Source: Pseudomonas migulae NBRC 103157
Lineage (GTDB): Bacteria; Pseudomonadota; Gammaproteobacteria; Pseudomonadales; Pseudomonadaceae
DNA length: 64,000 nt
Direction: 5' to 3'
Assembly (NCBI RefSeq): GCF_002091715.1
Contig: NZ_BDAG01000001.1
Location: 399,302 to 463,301, forward strand
Below the pieces are notes generated by a model. It was not told the DNA's origin and did not search any database. It worked only from the letters and a program-made list of their open reading frames with translations. The first letter of the stretch is position 1, and every line of letters begins with the position of its first letter. The position numbers and the translations under genes are program-made. Shown piece after piece: positions 29,423 to 38,776 of the stretch.

Positions 29423-30496
29423 ATGCGTCCAGCCCGTGCCCTGATCGACCTTCAAGCCCTGCGCCACAACTACCAAATCGCCCGTGAAGTCACGGGTGCC
29501 AAGGCCCTCGCGGTGATCAAGGCCGATGCCTACGGGCACGGCGCGGTGCGTTGCGCCCAGGCGCTGGAAGCCCAGGCGGATGGTTTCGCCGTGGCGTGCA
29601 TTGAAGAAGCACTGGAGCTTCGGGCTGCGGGCATTCGTGCGCCGGTGTTGTTGCTGGAAGGCTTTTTCGAAGCTGATGAGTTGGCGCTGATCGTCGAGCA
29701 TGACTTCTGGTGCGTGGTGCATTCGCTGTGGCAGCTTGAAGCCATCGAGAAAGCCGCGCTGAGCAAGCCGATCACGGTGTGGCTCAAACTTGACTCAGGC
29801 ATGCACCGGGTTGGTCTGCATCCAAAGGATTACCAAGCGGCCTATCAACGGCTGCTGGCCAGCGGCAAGGTGGCGAAGATCGTGCTGATGAGCCACTTCG
29901 CCCGTGCCGACGAGCTGCACAGCCAGGCCAGCACCGAGCAGGTGGCGGTTTTTGAAGCGGCACGCCAGGGCCTGTCCGCCGAGATCAGCCTGCGCAACTC
30001 ACCGGCAGTGCTCGGTTGGCCGCAGATTCCAAGCGACTGGGTTCGCCCGGGCATCATGCTCTACGGTGCCACGCCGTTCGAAGAAGCCAACGCCGTAGCA
30101 TCCCGCCTGCAACCGGTGATGACCCTGGAATCGAAAGTGATCTGCGTGCGTGAGCTGCCGGCTGGCGAGCCGATCGGTTACGGCGCGAAATTCATCACCC
30201 AGAAGCCAATGCGCGTTGGCGTGGTGGCGATGGGTTATGCCGATGGCTATCCGCGTCACGCGCCGACCGGTACGCCGGTGCTGGTTGCCGGGCAGCGCAG
30301 CCAATTGATTGGCCGGGTGTCGATGGACATGCTTTGTGTTGATTTGACCGATGTGCCGCAAGCGGGCCTCGGCTCGACCGTCGAGTTGTGGGGCAAAAAT
30401 GTGCTCGCCAGTACGGTTGCGGAAGCGGCTGACACTATTCCTTACCAGATCTTCTGCAACCTGCGCCGGGTGCCGCTGCTCTATTCCGGGGCTTAG
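29423..30496 (+). CDS. dadX: Alanine racemase, catabolic
   Basis: 357-residue fold-type III PLP racemase. PLP lysine in [13 protein letters not shown] (about residue 33), substrate/PLP loop in NSPAVLGW, and the second catalytic base Tyr in [10 protein letters not shown]. Its position after dadA and ridA makes it the catabolic DadX, feeding D-alanine to DadA; it can also supply cell-wall D-alanine. The ribosome site is poor, with a 96-base gap from the ridA-like gene. Confidence 0.95.
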   Translation: MRPARALIDLQALRHNYQIAREVTGAKALAVIKADAYGHGAVRCAQALEAQADGFAVACIEEALELRAAGIRAPVLLLEGFFEADELALIVEHDFWCVVHSLWQLEAIEKAALSKPITVWLKLDSGMHRVGLHPKDYQAAYQRLLASGKVAKIVLMSHFARADELHSQASTEQVAVFEAARQGLSAEISLRNSPAVLGWPQIPSDWVRPGIMLYGATPFEEANAVASRLQPVMTLESKVICVRELPAGEPIGYGAKFITQKPMRVGVVAMGYADGYPRHAPTGTPVLVAGQRSQLIGRVSMDMLCVDLTDVPQAGLGSTVELWGKNVLASTVAEAADTIPYQIFCNLRRVPLLYSGA

Positions 30497-30622
30497 GCCC
30501 AGGCACTGCGCACCGGAAGTCGGCTCGCCGAACAGGATTCAGGCCAAAGTGTTGTAAATACTGAACGCTGTCGCCATGATAACGCTCAATATTCCTACAA
30601 CCTGAATCCTGGAGGCGCAAGC

Positions 30623-31171
30623 TTGGACGTCGGTGAACGACTGCAATCCATCCGTAAGCTCAAAGGTCTTTCGCAGCGTGAGCTCGCCAAACGCGCGGGC
30701 GTCACCAACAGCACCATTTCGATGATCGAGAAGAACAGCGTCAGTCCCTCGATCAGCTCGCTGCGCAAGGTTCTGGGCGGGATTCCCATGTCCATGGTCG
30801 AGTTCTTTTCCGAAGAGATCCTGCAGGAAAAACCGACTCAGATCGTCTACAAGGCTAACGAGCTGATCGATATTTCCGATGGCGCAGTGACCATGAAACT
30901 GGTCGGTCGGGCGCACCCGAGCCGCGCCATTGCCTTCCTCAATGAAATCTACCCGCCAGGCGCCGACACCGGTGACGAGATGCTCACCCATGAGGGCGAG
31001 GAAACCGGGATTCTGGTGGAAGGTCGGCTGGAGCTGGTGGTCGGGCTGGAAACTTTTGTGCTTGAAGCGGGTGATAGCTACTACTTTGAAAGTACCAAGC
31101 CACACCGTTTCCGTAATCCGTTCGATGCGCCGGCGCGACTAATCAGCGCAGCCACGCCAGCGAATTTCTAA
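30623..31171 (+). CDS. pauR: HTH-cupin regulator PauR
   Basis: 182 residues. It starts at a TTG (30623) with a good GGAGG eight bases upstream. N-terminal XRE helix-turn-helix (LKGLSQRELAKRAGVTNSTISMIEKN, about 13-38) plus C-terminal cupin (EMLTHEGEETGILVEGRLEL, GDSYYFESTKPHRFRNP). This is the PuuR/PauR design: a repressor of polyamine-catabolic genes released by putrescine or cadaverine. Likely targets in this window are kauB and the amine oxidase gene, to judge from P. aeruginosa. Confidence 0.92.
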   Translation: MDVGERLQSIRKLKGLSQRELAKRAGVTNSTISMIEKNSVSPSISSLRKVLGGIPMSMVEFFSEEILQEKPTQIVYKANELIDISDGAVTMKLVGRAHPSRAIAFLNEIYPPGADTGDEMLTHEGEETGILVEGRLELVVGLETFVLEAGDSYYFESTKPHRFRNPFDAPARLISAATPANF

Positions 31172-31205
31172 GAGACGAGGCGTCCTGCCAGCACGGCAGC
31201 GACAC

Positions 31206-31257
31206 TCGAAGGGTTTTTCCGCGGCGCAACAAGACCCCTTCGACTTTGGGGTTGTTT
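31206..31257 (+). terminator. Possible terminator between pauR and cycB
   Basis: Two mutually exclusive stems can form: TCGAAGGG with CCCTTCGA, or ACCCC with GGGGT followed by TGTTT. The second looks like a weak intrinsic terminator for pauR. Confidence 0.4.
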
Positions 31258-31341
31258 CAGTGCGGCGGGCTTACCGCTATACTTGCGCCCGCCTGCGAAC
31301 CGTGGCCGTAGGCGTGACTAGCCACCATTGAGGGTGAACGC

Positions 31342-31764
31342 GTGAACCTAATTATGAAAATGCTGGCTGCACCAGCAACCGTATTGGCCCTATGGGCTGT
31401 CAGCGCTCAAGCTGCGACTAACGACGATATTGCCAAACGCCTTGAGCCAGTTGGCCAAGTCTGTGTGACGGGTCAAGAGTGCAAGGGGATGGAAGTCGCT
31501 GCCGCTACTGGCGGTGGTGGTGCCAAGGCACCTAAAGATGTGATTGCAAAACATTGCAATGCTTGCCACGGCACTGGCTTGCTGGGCGCGCCGAAAATCG
31601 GCGACAAGGCTGCCTGGAAAGAGCGCGCCGATCATCAGGGCGGCCTCGACGGCATCCTGGCCAAGGCCATTACCGGTATCAATGCGATGCCGCCTAAAGG
31701 TACCTGCGCCGACTGCTCCGACGATGAGCTGAAAGGCGCGATCAAAGAGATGTCCGGCCTGTAA
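31342..31764 (+). CDS. Cytochrome c5
   Basis: 140 residues from GTG 31342 (AGGGTGAA upstream; ATG 31354 is too far from it). Signal peptide APATVLALWAVSAQA, then a mature class I c-type cytochrome: haem site HCNACHGTG and the axial Met in INAMPPKGTCADCSDDELK, with the Cys pair CADC typical of c5. It is a periplasmic electron carrier, feeding terminal oxidases or peroxidases. A TATACT at 31278-31283 is a likely -10. The P. aeruginosa counterpart in this place is CycB. Confidence 0.92.
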   Translation: MNLIMKMLAAPATVLALWAVSAQAATNDDIAKRLEPVGQVCVTGQECKGMEVAAATGGGGAKAPKDVIAKHCNACHGTGLLGAPKIGDKAAWKERADHQGGLDGILAKAITGINAMPPKGTCADCSDDELKGAIKEMSGL

Positions 31765-31780
31765 CACGCCCGCATCTTTC

Positions 31781-31812
31781 GCGAAAAGCCGCTTTCGAGC
31801 GGCTTTTTTGTG
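31781..31812 (+). terminator. Terminator of the cytochrome c5 gene
   Basis: GAAAAGCCGCT / AGCGGCTTTTTT around a short loop, with a T run, 18 bases after the stop codon. Confidence 0.92.
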
Positions 31813-31828
31813 CCTGTCGTTCACGGAC

Positions 31829-31919
31829 CTGTCGGCGCCGGCTTGCTGGCGATGAACGATCACACGGTTTAGCTGGTTAACCGCGGCGCCTGGATCGCCA
31901 GCAAGCCGGCTCCTACAGG
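31829..31919. repeat. REP-type inverted pair, family B
   Basis: GCCGGCTTGCTGGCGAT and its reverse complement, between the tandem cytochrome c5 and acetyl-CoA hydrolase genes. Confidence 0.88.
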
Positions 31920-32012
31920 TTTTGGGCAAATCACCGCCCGAGGCTGTTCATTGCAGCAAAGACCCGGCAAGCTCGGTCCAACCCCAATTCACGGAACGTA
32001 AGGGAGGATCAG

Positions 32013-33935
32013 ATGGTGCAGCTGTGTTCTATCGAACAGGCGGTCGATGATGTGTTGGCGCGGTTGCCGGCGCACATCCACATGGGCCTGCCCCTCGGCC
32101 TGGGCAAACCCAACCACTTCGTCAACGCGCTGTATCAACGCGTTGCGCAACTGCCCGAGCGGCAGCTGACGATCTACACAGCGCTGTGCCTGGGTCGTCC
32201 TTCTCTGGGTGACGGTTTGCAAAAGCGCTTCCTTGAACCCTTCATCGAACGGGTTTTTGGCGACTATCCGGAACTGGATTTTCTCGCGGGCCTGCACAAG
32301 GACAACCTGCCGCCCAACATCCACGTTCATCAGTTTTTCATGCAGCCAGGCAGCCTGCTGCATAGCGCATCCGCTCAGCAGGATTACGTCAGCAGCAACT
32401 ACAGCCACGCCGCGCGGGACATCAATGCCGCCGGTTTGAACCTGGTCGCGCAGCTGGTGGCCAGCCACAGCGAGCATCCCGATCGGCTAAGCCTGAGCTG
32501 TAACCCGGACATCACCCTCGACCTGTTCCCGATGATCGAGAAACGCCGGGCAGCGGGGGAGACGATCCTGCTCGTGGGCCAGGTGCACAACGACTTGCCG
32601 TACATGCCCGGCGACGCCGAAGTCGGCATCGACGCCTTCGACCTGCTGATCGACGAGAAAGACAACACCACATTGTTCTCCACCCCGAATATGCCCGTGG
32701 GTTTCCAGGACCACTTCATCGGCCTGCACGCCAGCACGCTGGTGCGCGATGGCGGCACGTTGCAGATCGGCATCGGTGCCATGGGTGACGCGCTGACGTC
32801 GGCGTTGCTGGCGCGGCAGGCTGACAACGAGGGTTACAAAGCACTGCTGGCGGACGTGAATCTCAGCCAGTGGGCACAGTTGATCGACCGTGAAGGCGGA
32901 ATCGAACCCTTCGCCAAGGGCCTTTACGGTTGCAGCGAAATGTTCGTCAACGGCTTGTTGGTGCTGGCCGACGCCGGGATCGTGCGGCGCAAGGTCTACC
33001 CGGACGTGCCAACCCAGCAACAGGCGAATGCTGGCATGCTGGATGAGGCCGCGCAGACTGACGGCATTTCAGTGCATGGCGGATTTTTTCTCGGGCCACG
33101 CAGCTTTTACGAACGTCTTCGAGAGCTGCCCCAGAGCAAGCGGCTCGAATTCAACATGACCCGTATCAGCTACATCAACGAGCTCTACGGTCAGGAAGAG
33201 CTCAAACGCTTGCAACGACTGGATGCGCGCTTTATCAACACCGTGTTCACCATGACGTTGCTCGGTGCCGGCGTGGCCGATCAGCTCGAAAACGGGCGGG
33301 TGCTCAGCGGGGTTGGCGGGCAGTACAACTTCGTCGCACAGGGCCATGCGCTGGAGGGCGCGCGTTCGATTCTGTTGCTGCGCAGCTGGCGCGAGGCGGG
33401 CGGGGAGGTCAGTTCCAACATCGTCTGGGAATACGGTCATTGCACGATCCCGCGGCATCTGCGGGATATCGTGGTCACTGAGTACGGCATCGCCGATTTG
33501 CGCGGCAAGACCGATGCGGCAGTGATCGAGGCGTTGCTGAACATCAGCGACTCTCGGTTCCAGTCGGGGTTGATCGAGCAAGCGCAGAGCGTGGGCAAAT
33601 TGCCGAAGAATTTCCGCCTCGATCCGCGTTTTGCGGACAACAGTCCGCAGCGATTGCAGGCGATTCAGGCGCGGCATCCGCAGTTGTTTCCGGAGTATCC
33701 GCTGGGGTGTGATTTCACGGCGCAAGAGCGGGACTTGTTGCGGGCGCTGAACTGGCTGAAGAGCAAGTTCAAGCTGACGGAGATTCTGGAGTTGGGCAAG
33801 GCGGCGCTGGATGCGCCGGAACCGGCAGCGTTTCCCGAGCATCTGGAGCGCATGCAGCTGACCAACCCGGAAGGGTTGAAAGAGGACCTGTTTCAGCGAC
33901 TGCTGCTCACCGGCCTCAAGGCCACCGCGCAATAA
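32013..33935 (+). CDS. Acetyl-CoA hydrolase/transferase family protein
   Basis: 640 residues, longer than typical acetate CoA-transferases (about 500). Family features: GGTLQIGIGAMGDALTSALL, and the C-terminal transferase part LSGVGGQYNFVAQGHALEGARSI with IVVTEYGIADLRGKTDAAVIEALL. These enzymes hydrolyse acyl-CoA or move CoA between organic acids. The extra N-terminal and C-terminal parts set this long subfamily apart; its acyl substrate is unknown. GGAGG site upstream. Single gene, convergent with xpt. Confidence 0.88.
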   Translation: MVQLCSIEQAVDDVLARLPAHIHMGLPLGLGKPNHFVNALYQRVAQLPERQLTIYTALCLGRPSLGDGLQKRFLEPFIERVFGDYPELDFLAGLHKDNLPPNIHVHQFFMQPGSLLHSASAQQDYVSSNYSHAARDINAAGLNLVAQLVASHSEHPDRLSLSCNPDITLDLFPMIEKRRAAGETILLVGQVHNDLPYMPGDAEVGIDAFDLLIDEKDNTTLFSTPNMPVGFQDHFIGLHASTLVRDGGTLQIGIGAMGDALTSALLARQADNEGYKALLADVNLSQWAQLIDREGGIEPFAKGLYGCSEMFVNGLLVLADAGIVRRKVYPDVPTQQQANAGMLDEAAQTDGISVHGGFFLGPRSFYERLRELPQSKRLEFNMTRISYINELYGQEELKRLQRLDARFINTVFTMTLLGAGVADQLENGRVLSGVGGQYNFVAQGHALEGARSILLLRSWREAGGEVSSNIVWEYGHCTIPRHLRDIVVTEYGIADLRGKTDAAVIEALLNISDSRFQSGLIEQAQSVGKLPKNFRLDPRFADNSPQRLQAIQARHPQLFPEYPLGCDFTAQERDLLRALNWLKSKFKLTEILELGKAALDAPEPAAFPEHLERMQLTNPEGLKEDLFQRLLLTGLKATAQ

Positions 33936-33952
33936 CAGCCAGCCCAAAACAA

Positions 33953-34042
33953 CTGTAGGAGTCGGCTTGCTGGCGATAGCGGGGGATCAGTCAATATCGA
34001 TGTTGGCTGATACCGCTATCGCCAGCAAGCCGGCTCCTGCAG
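33953..34042. repeat. REP-type inverted pair, family B
   Basis: CTGTAGGAGTCGGCTTGCTG and its near reverse complement between the convergent acetyl-CoA hydrolase and xpt genes; the inner bases (CGATAGCGG / CCGCTATCG) extend the pairing. Confidence 0.9.
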
Positions 34043-34062
34043 TAGGAAGTTGTGTCAGCAAA

Positions 34063-34665
<603 letters not shown>

Positions 34666-34719
34666 CTAGCTTGTCAAAAATGCTTGATTAAAAAGTATTC
34701 GGTTAAAAAGTGCTCAATT

Positions 34720-36729
34720 CTAGCGCTTTAACATCGCCCGTATATCAGCCAATGCGGTATTGCCGCGAACGGCTTTGACTTCGACGGGTGTGTCGTCGGT
34801 GCCTTCCCAGGCCAGGTCGTCCGGCGGCAATTCATCGAGGAAGCGGCTCGGCGCGCAATCGATGATCTCACCGTATTGCTTGCGCTTGGCCGCGAAGGTG
34901 AAGGCCAGCGTCTGACGTGCGCGGGTAATTCCGACGTAGGCCAGACGGCGTTCTTCTTCGATGGTGTCGGCTTCGATGCTGGAGCGGTGCGGGAGGATTT
35001 CCTCTTCCATGCCCATGATGAACACGTAAGGAAATTCCAGTCCCTTGGAGGCGTGCAAGGTCATCATCTGCACGCCTTCGGCACCGTCTTCCTCTTCCTG
35101 CTGACGTTCCAGCATGTCGCGCAGGACGAGTTTGCCGATGGCGTCCTCGACGGTCATCTCGCCTTCTTCGTCTTTCTCCAGGGTGTTTTTCAACGCCTCG
35201 ATCAGGAACCAGACGTTACCCATGCGGTAGTCGGCGGCCTTGTCGCTGGAGCTGTTGGTGCGCAGCCAGTTCTCGTAGTCGATGTCCATGACCATGCTGC
35301 GCAGCGCCGAGATCGGATCTTCACCGGCACACTGCTCGCGGACCTTGTCCATGAAACGCTTGAAGCGCGACAGGCGATCGGTGAAGCGCGTGTCCAGATG
35401 CTCGCCCAGGCCGATCTCGTCGGTGGCGGCGTACATCGAGATTTTGCGTTCGGTGGCGTAGTTGCCGAGCTTTTCCAGGGTGGTCGAACCGATCTCCCGG
35501 CGTGGGACGTTGATCACTCGCAGGAAGGCGTTGTCGTCATCCGGGTTAACGATCAGGCGGAAGTAGGCCATCAGGTCTTTCACTTCCTGACGTCCGAAAA
35601 AGCTGTTGCCGCCGGACAGGCGATACGGAATCTGGTGGTGCTGCAGCTTCAGCTCGATCAGCTTGGCCTGGTAGTTACCGCGATACAGGATCGCGAAATC
35701 GCTGTATGGCCGGTCGGTGCGCAAGTGCAGGGTCAGCAGTTCCACGGCCACGCGCTCGGCTTCGGCGTCTTCGTTGCGGCAACGGATGACGCGGATCTCG
35801 TCGCCATGGCCCATCTCGCTCCACAGCTGCTTTTCGAATTCGTGCGGGTTGTTCGAGATCAGCACGTTGGCGCAACGCAGGATGCGGCTGGTGGAGCGGT
35901 AGTTCTGCTCCAGCATGACGACTTTCAGGGACGGGTAATCGTCCTTGAGCAGCATCAGGTTTTCCGGACGGGCGCCGCGCCAGGCGTAGATCGACTGGTC
36001 ATCGTCGCCCACCACGGTGAACTGGTTGCGCGTGCCGATCAGCAACTTCACCAGCAAATACTGGCTGGCGTTGGTGTCCTGGTATTCGTCCACCAGCAGG
36101 TAGCGGACTTTGTTCTGCCACTTTTCAAGAATGTCGGCGTGTTCCTGGAACAGCTTCACCGGCAGCAGGATCAGGTCGTCGAAGTCCACCGCGTTGAACG
36201 CCTTGAGCGTGCGCTGATAGTGGGTGTAGACGATGGCGGCGGTCTGCTCCTTGGGGTTGCGCGCGTTTTCCAGGGCTTCGGCCGGCAGGATCAGGTCGTT
36301 TTTCCACGAGCCGATCATGTTCTTGATCTCGTCGACGCCGTCGTCGCCGGCGTATTCCTTCTGCATGATGTCGGTCATCAGGGCTTTGACGTCGGTCTCG
36401 TCGAAGATCGAGAAGCCCGGTTTGTAGCCCAGCCGCACGTGTTCCTTGCGGATGATGTTCAGGCCCAGGTTGTGGAAGGTGCACACTGTCAGGCCACGGC
36501 CTTCGCCGCCCTTGAGCAGGGTGCCGACGCGTTCCTTCATCTCGCGCGCGGCCTTGTTGGTAAAGGTCATGGCGACGATGTACTGGGCGCGGATGCCGCA
36601 GTTCTGGATCAAGTGCGCGATCTTGCGCGTGATCACGCTGGTCTTGCCGGAGCCTGCGCCGGCGAGCACCAAAAGAGGGCCGCCGACGTAGCTCACGGCT
36701 TCTTGCTGCCGGGGATTGAGTCGGGACAT
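34720..36729 (-). CDS. rep: ATP-dependent DNA helicase Rep
   Basis: 669-residue superfamily 1A 3'-5' helicase that helps replication forks past protein roadblocks. Seen: LNPRQQEAVSYV, Walker A in LAGAGSGKTSVIT, MTFTNKAAREM, Walker B in LLVDEYQDTN, VVGDDDQSIYAWRGA, EQNYRS and the late motifs TLHASKGLEF and VGITRAR. Length and the AAREMKERV pattern favour Rep over UvrD. Confidence 0.96.
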   Translation of the reverse strand: MSRLNPRQQEAVSYVGGPLLVLAGAGSGKTSVITRKIAHLIQNCGIRAQYIVAMTFTNKAAREMKERVGTLLKGGEGRGLTVCTFHNLGLNIIRKEHVRLGYKPGFSIFDETDVKALMTDIMQKEYAGDDGVDEIKNMIGSWKNDLILPAEALENARNPKEQTAAIVYTHYQRTLKAFNAVDFDDLILLPVKLFQEHADILEKWQNKVRYLLVDEYQDTNASQYLLVKLLIGTRNQFTVVGDDDQSIYAWRGARPENLMLLKDDYPSLKVVMLEQNYRSTSRILRCANVLISNNPHEFEKQLWSEMGHGDEIRVIRCRNEDAEAERVAVELLTLHLRTDRPYSDFAILYRGNYQAKLIELKLQHHQIPYRLSGGNSFFGRQEVKDLMAYFRLIVNPDDDNAFLRVINVPRREIGSTTLEKLGNYATERKISMYAATDEIGLGEHLDTRFTDRLSRFKRFMDKVREQCAGEDPISALRSMVMDIDYENWLRTNSSSDKAADYRMGNVWFLIEALKNTLEKDEEGEMTVEDAIGKLVLRDMLERQQEEEDGAEGVQMMTLHASKGLEFPYVFIMGMEEEILPHRSSIEADTIEEERRLAYVGITRARQTLAFTFAAKRKQYGEIIDCAPSRFLDELPPDDLAWEGTDDTPVEVKAVRGNTALADIRAMLKR

Positions 36730-36926
36730 ACGTAAATTCAGGAGTCAGTCACGAAATGGGCCGGCATTTTAACAGGCTCAGCGAATTGTGCTGCTCTCTC
36801 CGACTTGTGACGCAACACGCTATCTATATTTGCCGGTTTTGTTACTTTCACGCAGGATGCGCGATGAATTTGCGTCTAATGTTCGTAATTCCGGATACAA
36901 AGACCTCGTTTGATAACTGATGTCAT

Positions 36927-36955
36927 TTGGTCATTGGTTATCGGCACGGCATAAT
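36927..36955 (+). promoter_or_regulatory. Candidate promoter of the GGDEF-EAL gene
   Basis: TTGGTC (36927-36932) and CATAAT (36950-36955) with a 17-base spacer, 40 bases before the gene, in the 265-base divergent gap from rep. Confidence 0.5.
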
Positions 36956-36994
36956 GCCCGCCGCCTACATCATTGCAGAGTCTAGGGAGCTAGC

Positions 36995-38668
36995 TTGTCT
37001 ACGCCTGTCGAACCCTTGCGTTTGCTGCTATTGGCCAATGAGCCAGATTGGGCAGCGTTGTTGCGCGAGTGTCTGGCTCCGATGGGGAGCTCGGCCGTGC
37101 TCATCAGCGCTCCGAGCTGGGAATCGGTCAGCACTCTGTTCGATGACAACCGCAGCGCGGTGTTGTTGACGATCCCGGCCCTTCAGCCGGCGCCGGGCCG
37201 TTGCAATTTGCCGACAGTGTTGCTGCTCGAACACGAGCCGCTGTTGCCGCCCGATGGCGTGAGCGACTGGTTGGTGCGCGAGCATCTCGACCCGGGCATG
37301 CTGCGCCGTTGCCTGCGGCATGTGCGTGAGCGCGGCGTGCTGGAGAACACTCTGCAGCGCCTGGCCGAGCAAGACCCGCTGACCGGCATCGCCAACCGCC
37401 AGGGTTTCCAGACCCTGCTGGCTGCGCGACTGGCAGAAAACGAAGGGCGCGGCCTGGCCCTCGGTCACCTTGACCTCGACAACTTCCGCCACGCCAACGA
37501 CGCCCTCGGCCATCAGGCTGGCGACCGGTTGATACTGCAAGTGGTTGCGCGGCTGAAAAGCCAGCTCGAGGCTGGCGATCAATTGGCGCGGCTGGGCAGC
37601 GATGAGTTCGCCCTGCTGATCGACACCCGCCGTGCGCCACAACGCGCCGAGTGGATGGCCGAAAGAATCACCGAGGCGCTGGCCGAACCCTATTGGGTCG
37701 ACGGCGAAAGCCTGTTGATCGGTTCCAGTCTGGGCATCGCCCACGCCCGCGCCCAGGCCGGCGCCGATCCGTTGATGTGGCATGCGCACATCGCCATGCA
37801 GCAGGCCAAGAGCACTCAAGGCTGCACCTTTCACATCTTCAACGAACGCATCAACCGTAATGCCCGCAGCATGGCCGATCTCGAAAGCGAGCTGCGCCGG
37901 GCGTTGCGTCGCGATGAGCTGGAGCTGCATTACCAGCCACGCCTGAATCTCGAAGACGGCCAGATTGTCGGCCTCGAAGCCCTGGTGCGCTGGCGTCATG
38001 CCGAGCGTGGCTTGCTGCCGCCGAGCGAGTTTGTGCCACTGGCCGAGCAAAGCGGTTTGATCGTACCGCTCGGTTACTGGGTTATTTCCCGCGCGTTGCG
38101 CGACATGCAGGCGCTGCGTGAGCGCGGTTTGCCGGCGTTGCACATGGCGATCAACCTGTCATTCCGGCAGTTTCAGGACAGCCAGTTGCTCTCGACCCTG
38201 AGCCGGCTGATTGCCGAACGGGGCGTCGAGGCGCAATGGCTGGAATTCGAACTGACCGAAACCGCCGTCATGCGTCGCAGCGATCTGGTGAAGCAAACCA
38301 TGGATGCCCTCGGGCGTCTGGGCGTGCGCTTCTCCCTCGACGACTTTGGCACCGGTTTTTCTTCGTTCGTGCACCTCAACAGCCTGCCGATTGCCTTGCT
38401 GAAGGTCGACAAGAGCTTCGTCGGCGGGATGGAAGGGCGCGAAGAGAACCGCAAGCTGGTCCACGCCATGATCAACCTGGCGCACAACCTCAACCTTGAA
38501 GTGGTCGCCGAGGGCGTGGAAACGCCCGAGCAGCTGGATCTGTTGCGCGGGTTTGGATGTGATCAGGTGCAAGGGTATCTGATCAGCAAGCCGTTGCCGT
38601 TGGTGGAACTGGTGGATTATCTGACGTTTGGCAGCAGCCAGCAGCCGATGATGGAAATCGTGAGCTGA
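36995..38668 (+). CDS. Cyclic-di-GMP phosphodiesterase, REC-like/GGDEF/EAL
   Basis: 557 residues from TTG 36995 (AGGGAG upstream). The N-terminal part (about 1-120) resembles a receiver but lacks a clear phospho-Asp pocket. The GGDEF domain (about 130-285) is degenerate: RLGSDEFALL in place of GGDEF, and no RxxD inhibitory site. The EAL domain is complete: GLEALVRWRH, INLSFRQF, FELTETAVM, LDDFGTGFSS, LKVDKSFV, EVVAEGVET. So it should degrade c-di-GMP, with GGDEF perhaps a GTP sensor. Corresponds in position to P. aeruginosa PA5295. Confidence 0.92.
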   Translation: MSTPVEPLRLLLLANEPDWAALLRECLAPMGSSAVLISAPSWESVSTLFDDNRSAVLLTIPALQPAPGRCNLPTVLLLEHEPLLPPDGVSDWLVREHLDPGMLRRCLRHVRERGVLENTLQRLAEQDPLTGIANRQGFQTLLAARLAENEGRGLALGHLDLDNFRHANDALGHQAGDRLILQVVARLKSQLEAGDQLARLGSDEFALLIDTRRAPQRAEWMAERITEALAEPYWVDGESLLIGSSLGIAHARAQAGADPLMWHAHIAMQQAKSTQGCTFHIFNERINRNARSMADLESELRRALRRDELELHYQPRLNLEDGQIVGLEALVRWRHAERGLLPPSEFVPLAEQSGLIVPLGYWVISRALRDMQALRERGLPALHMAINLSFRQFQDSQLLSTLSRLIAERGVEAQWLEFELTETAVMRRSDLVKQTMDALGRLGVRFSLDDFGTGFSSFVHLNSLPIALLKVDKSFVGGMEGREENRKLVHAMINLAHNLNLEVVAEGVETPEQLDLLRGFGCDQVQGYLISKPLPLVELVDYLTFGSSQQPMMEIVS

Positions 38669-38679
38669 CCCCGCACAAA

Positions 38680-38769
38680 TGTGGGAGCGGGCTTGCTCGC
38701 GAAGACGGTGTGTCAGTCAACGTTGATATCAACTGACGCGGCCCCTTCACGAGCAAGCCCGCTCCTACA
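38680..38769. repeat. REP-type inverted pair, family A
   Basis: Forward unit 38680-38703; slightly diverged reverse unit 38746-38769 ending in the family B style CTCCTACA. Between the convergent phosphodiesterase and MATE genes. Confidence 0.88.
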
Positions 38770-38776
38770 GGGATCT

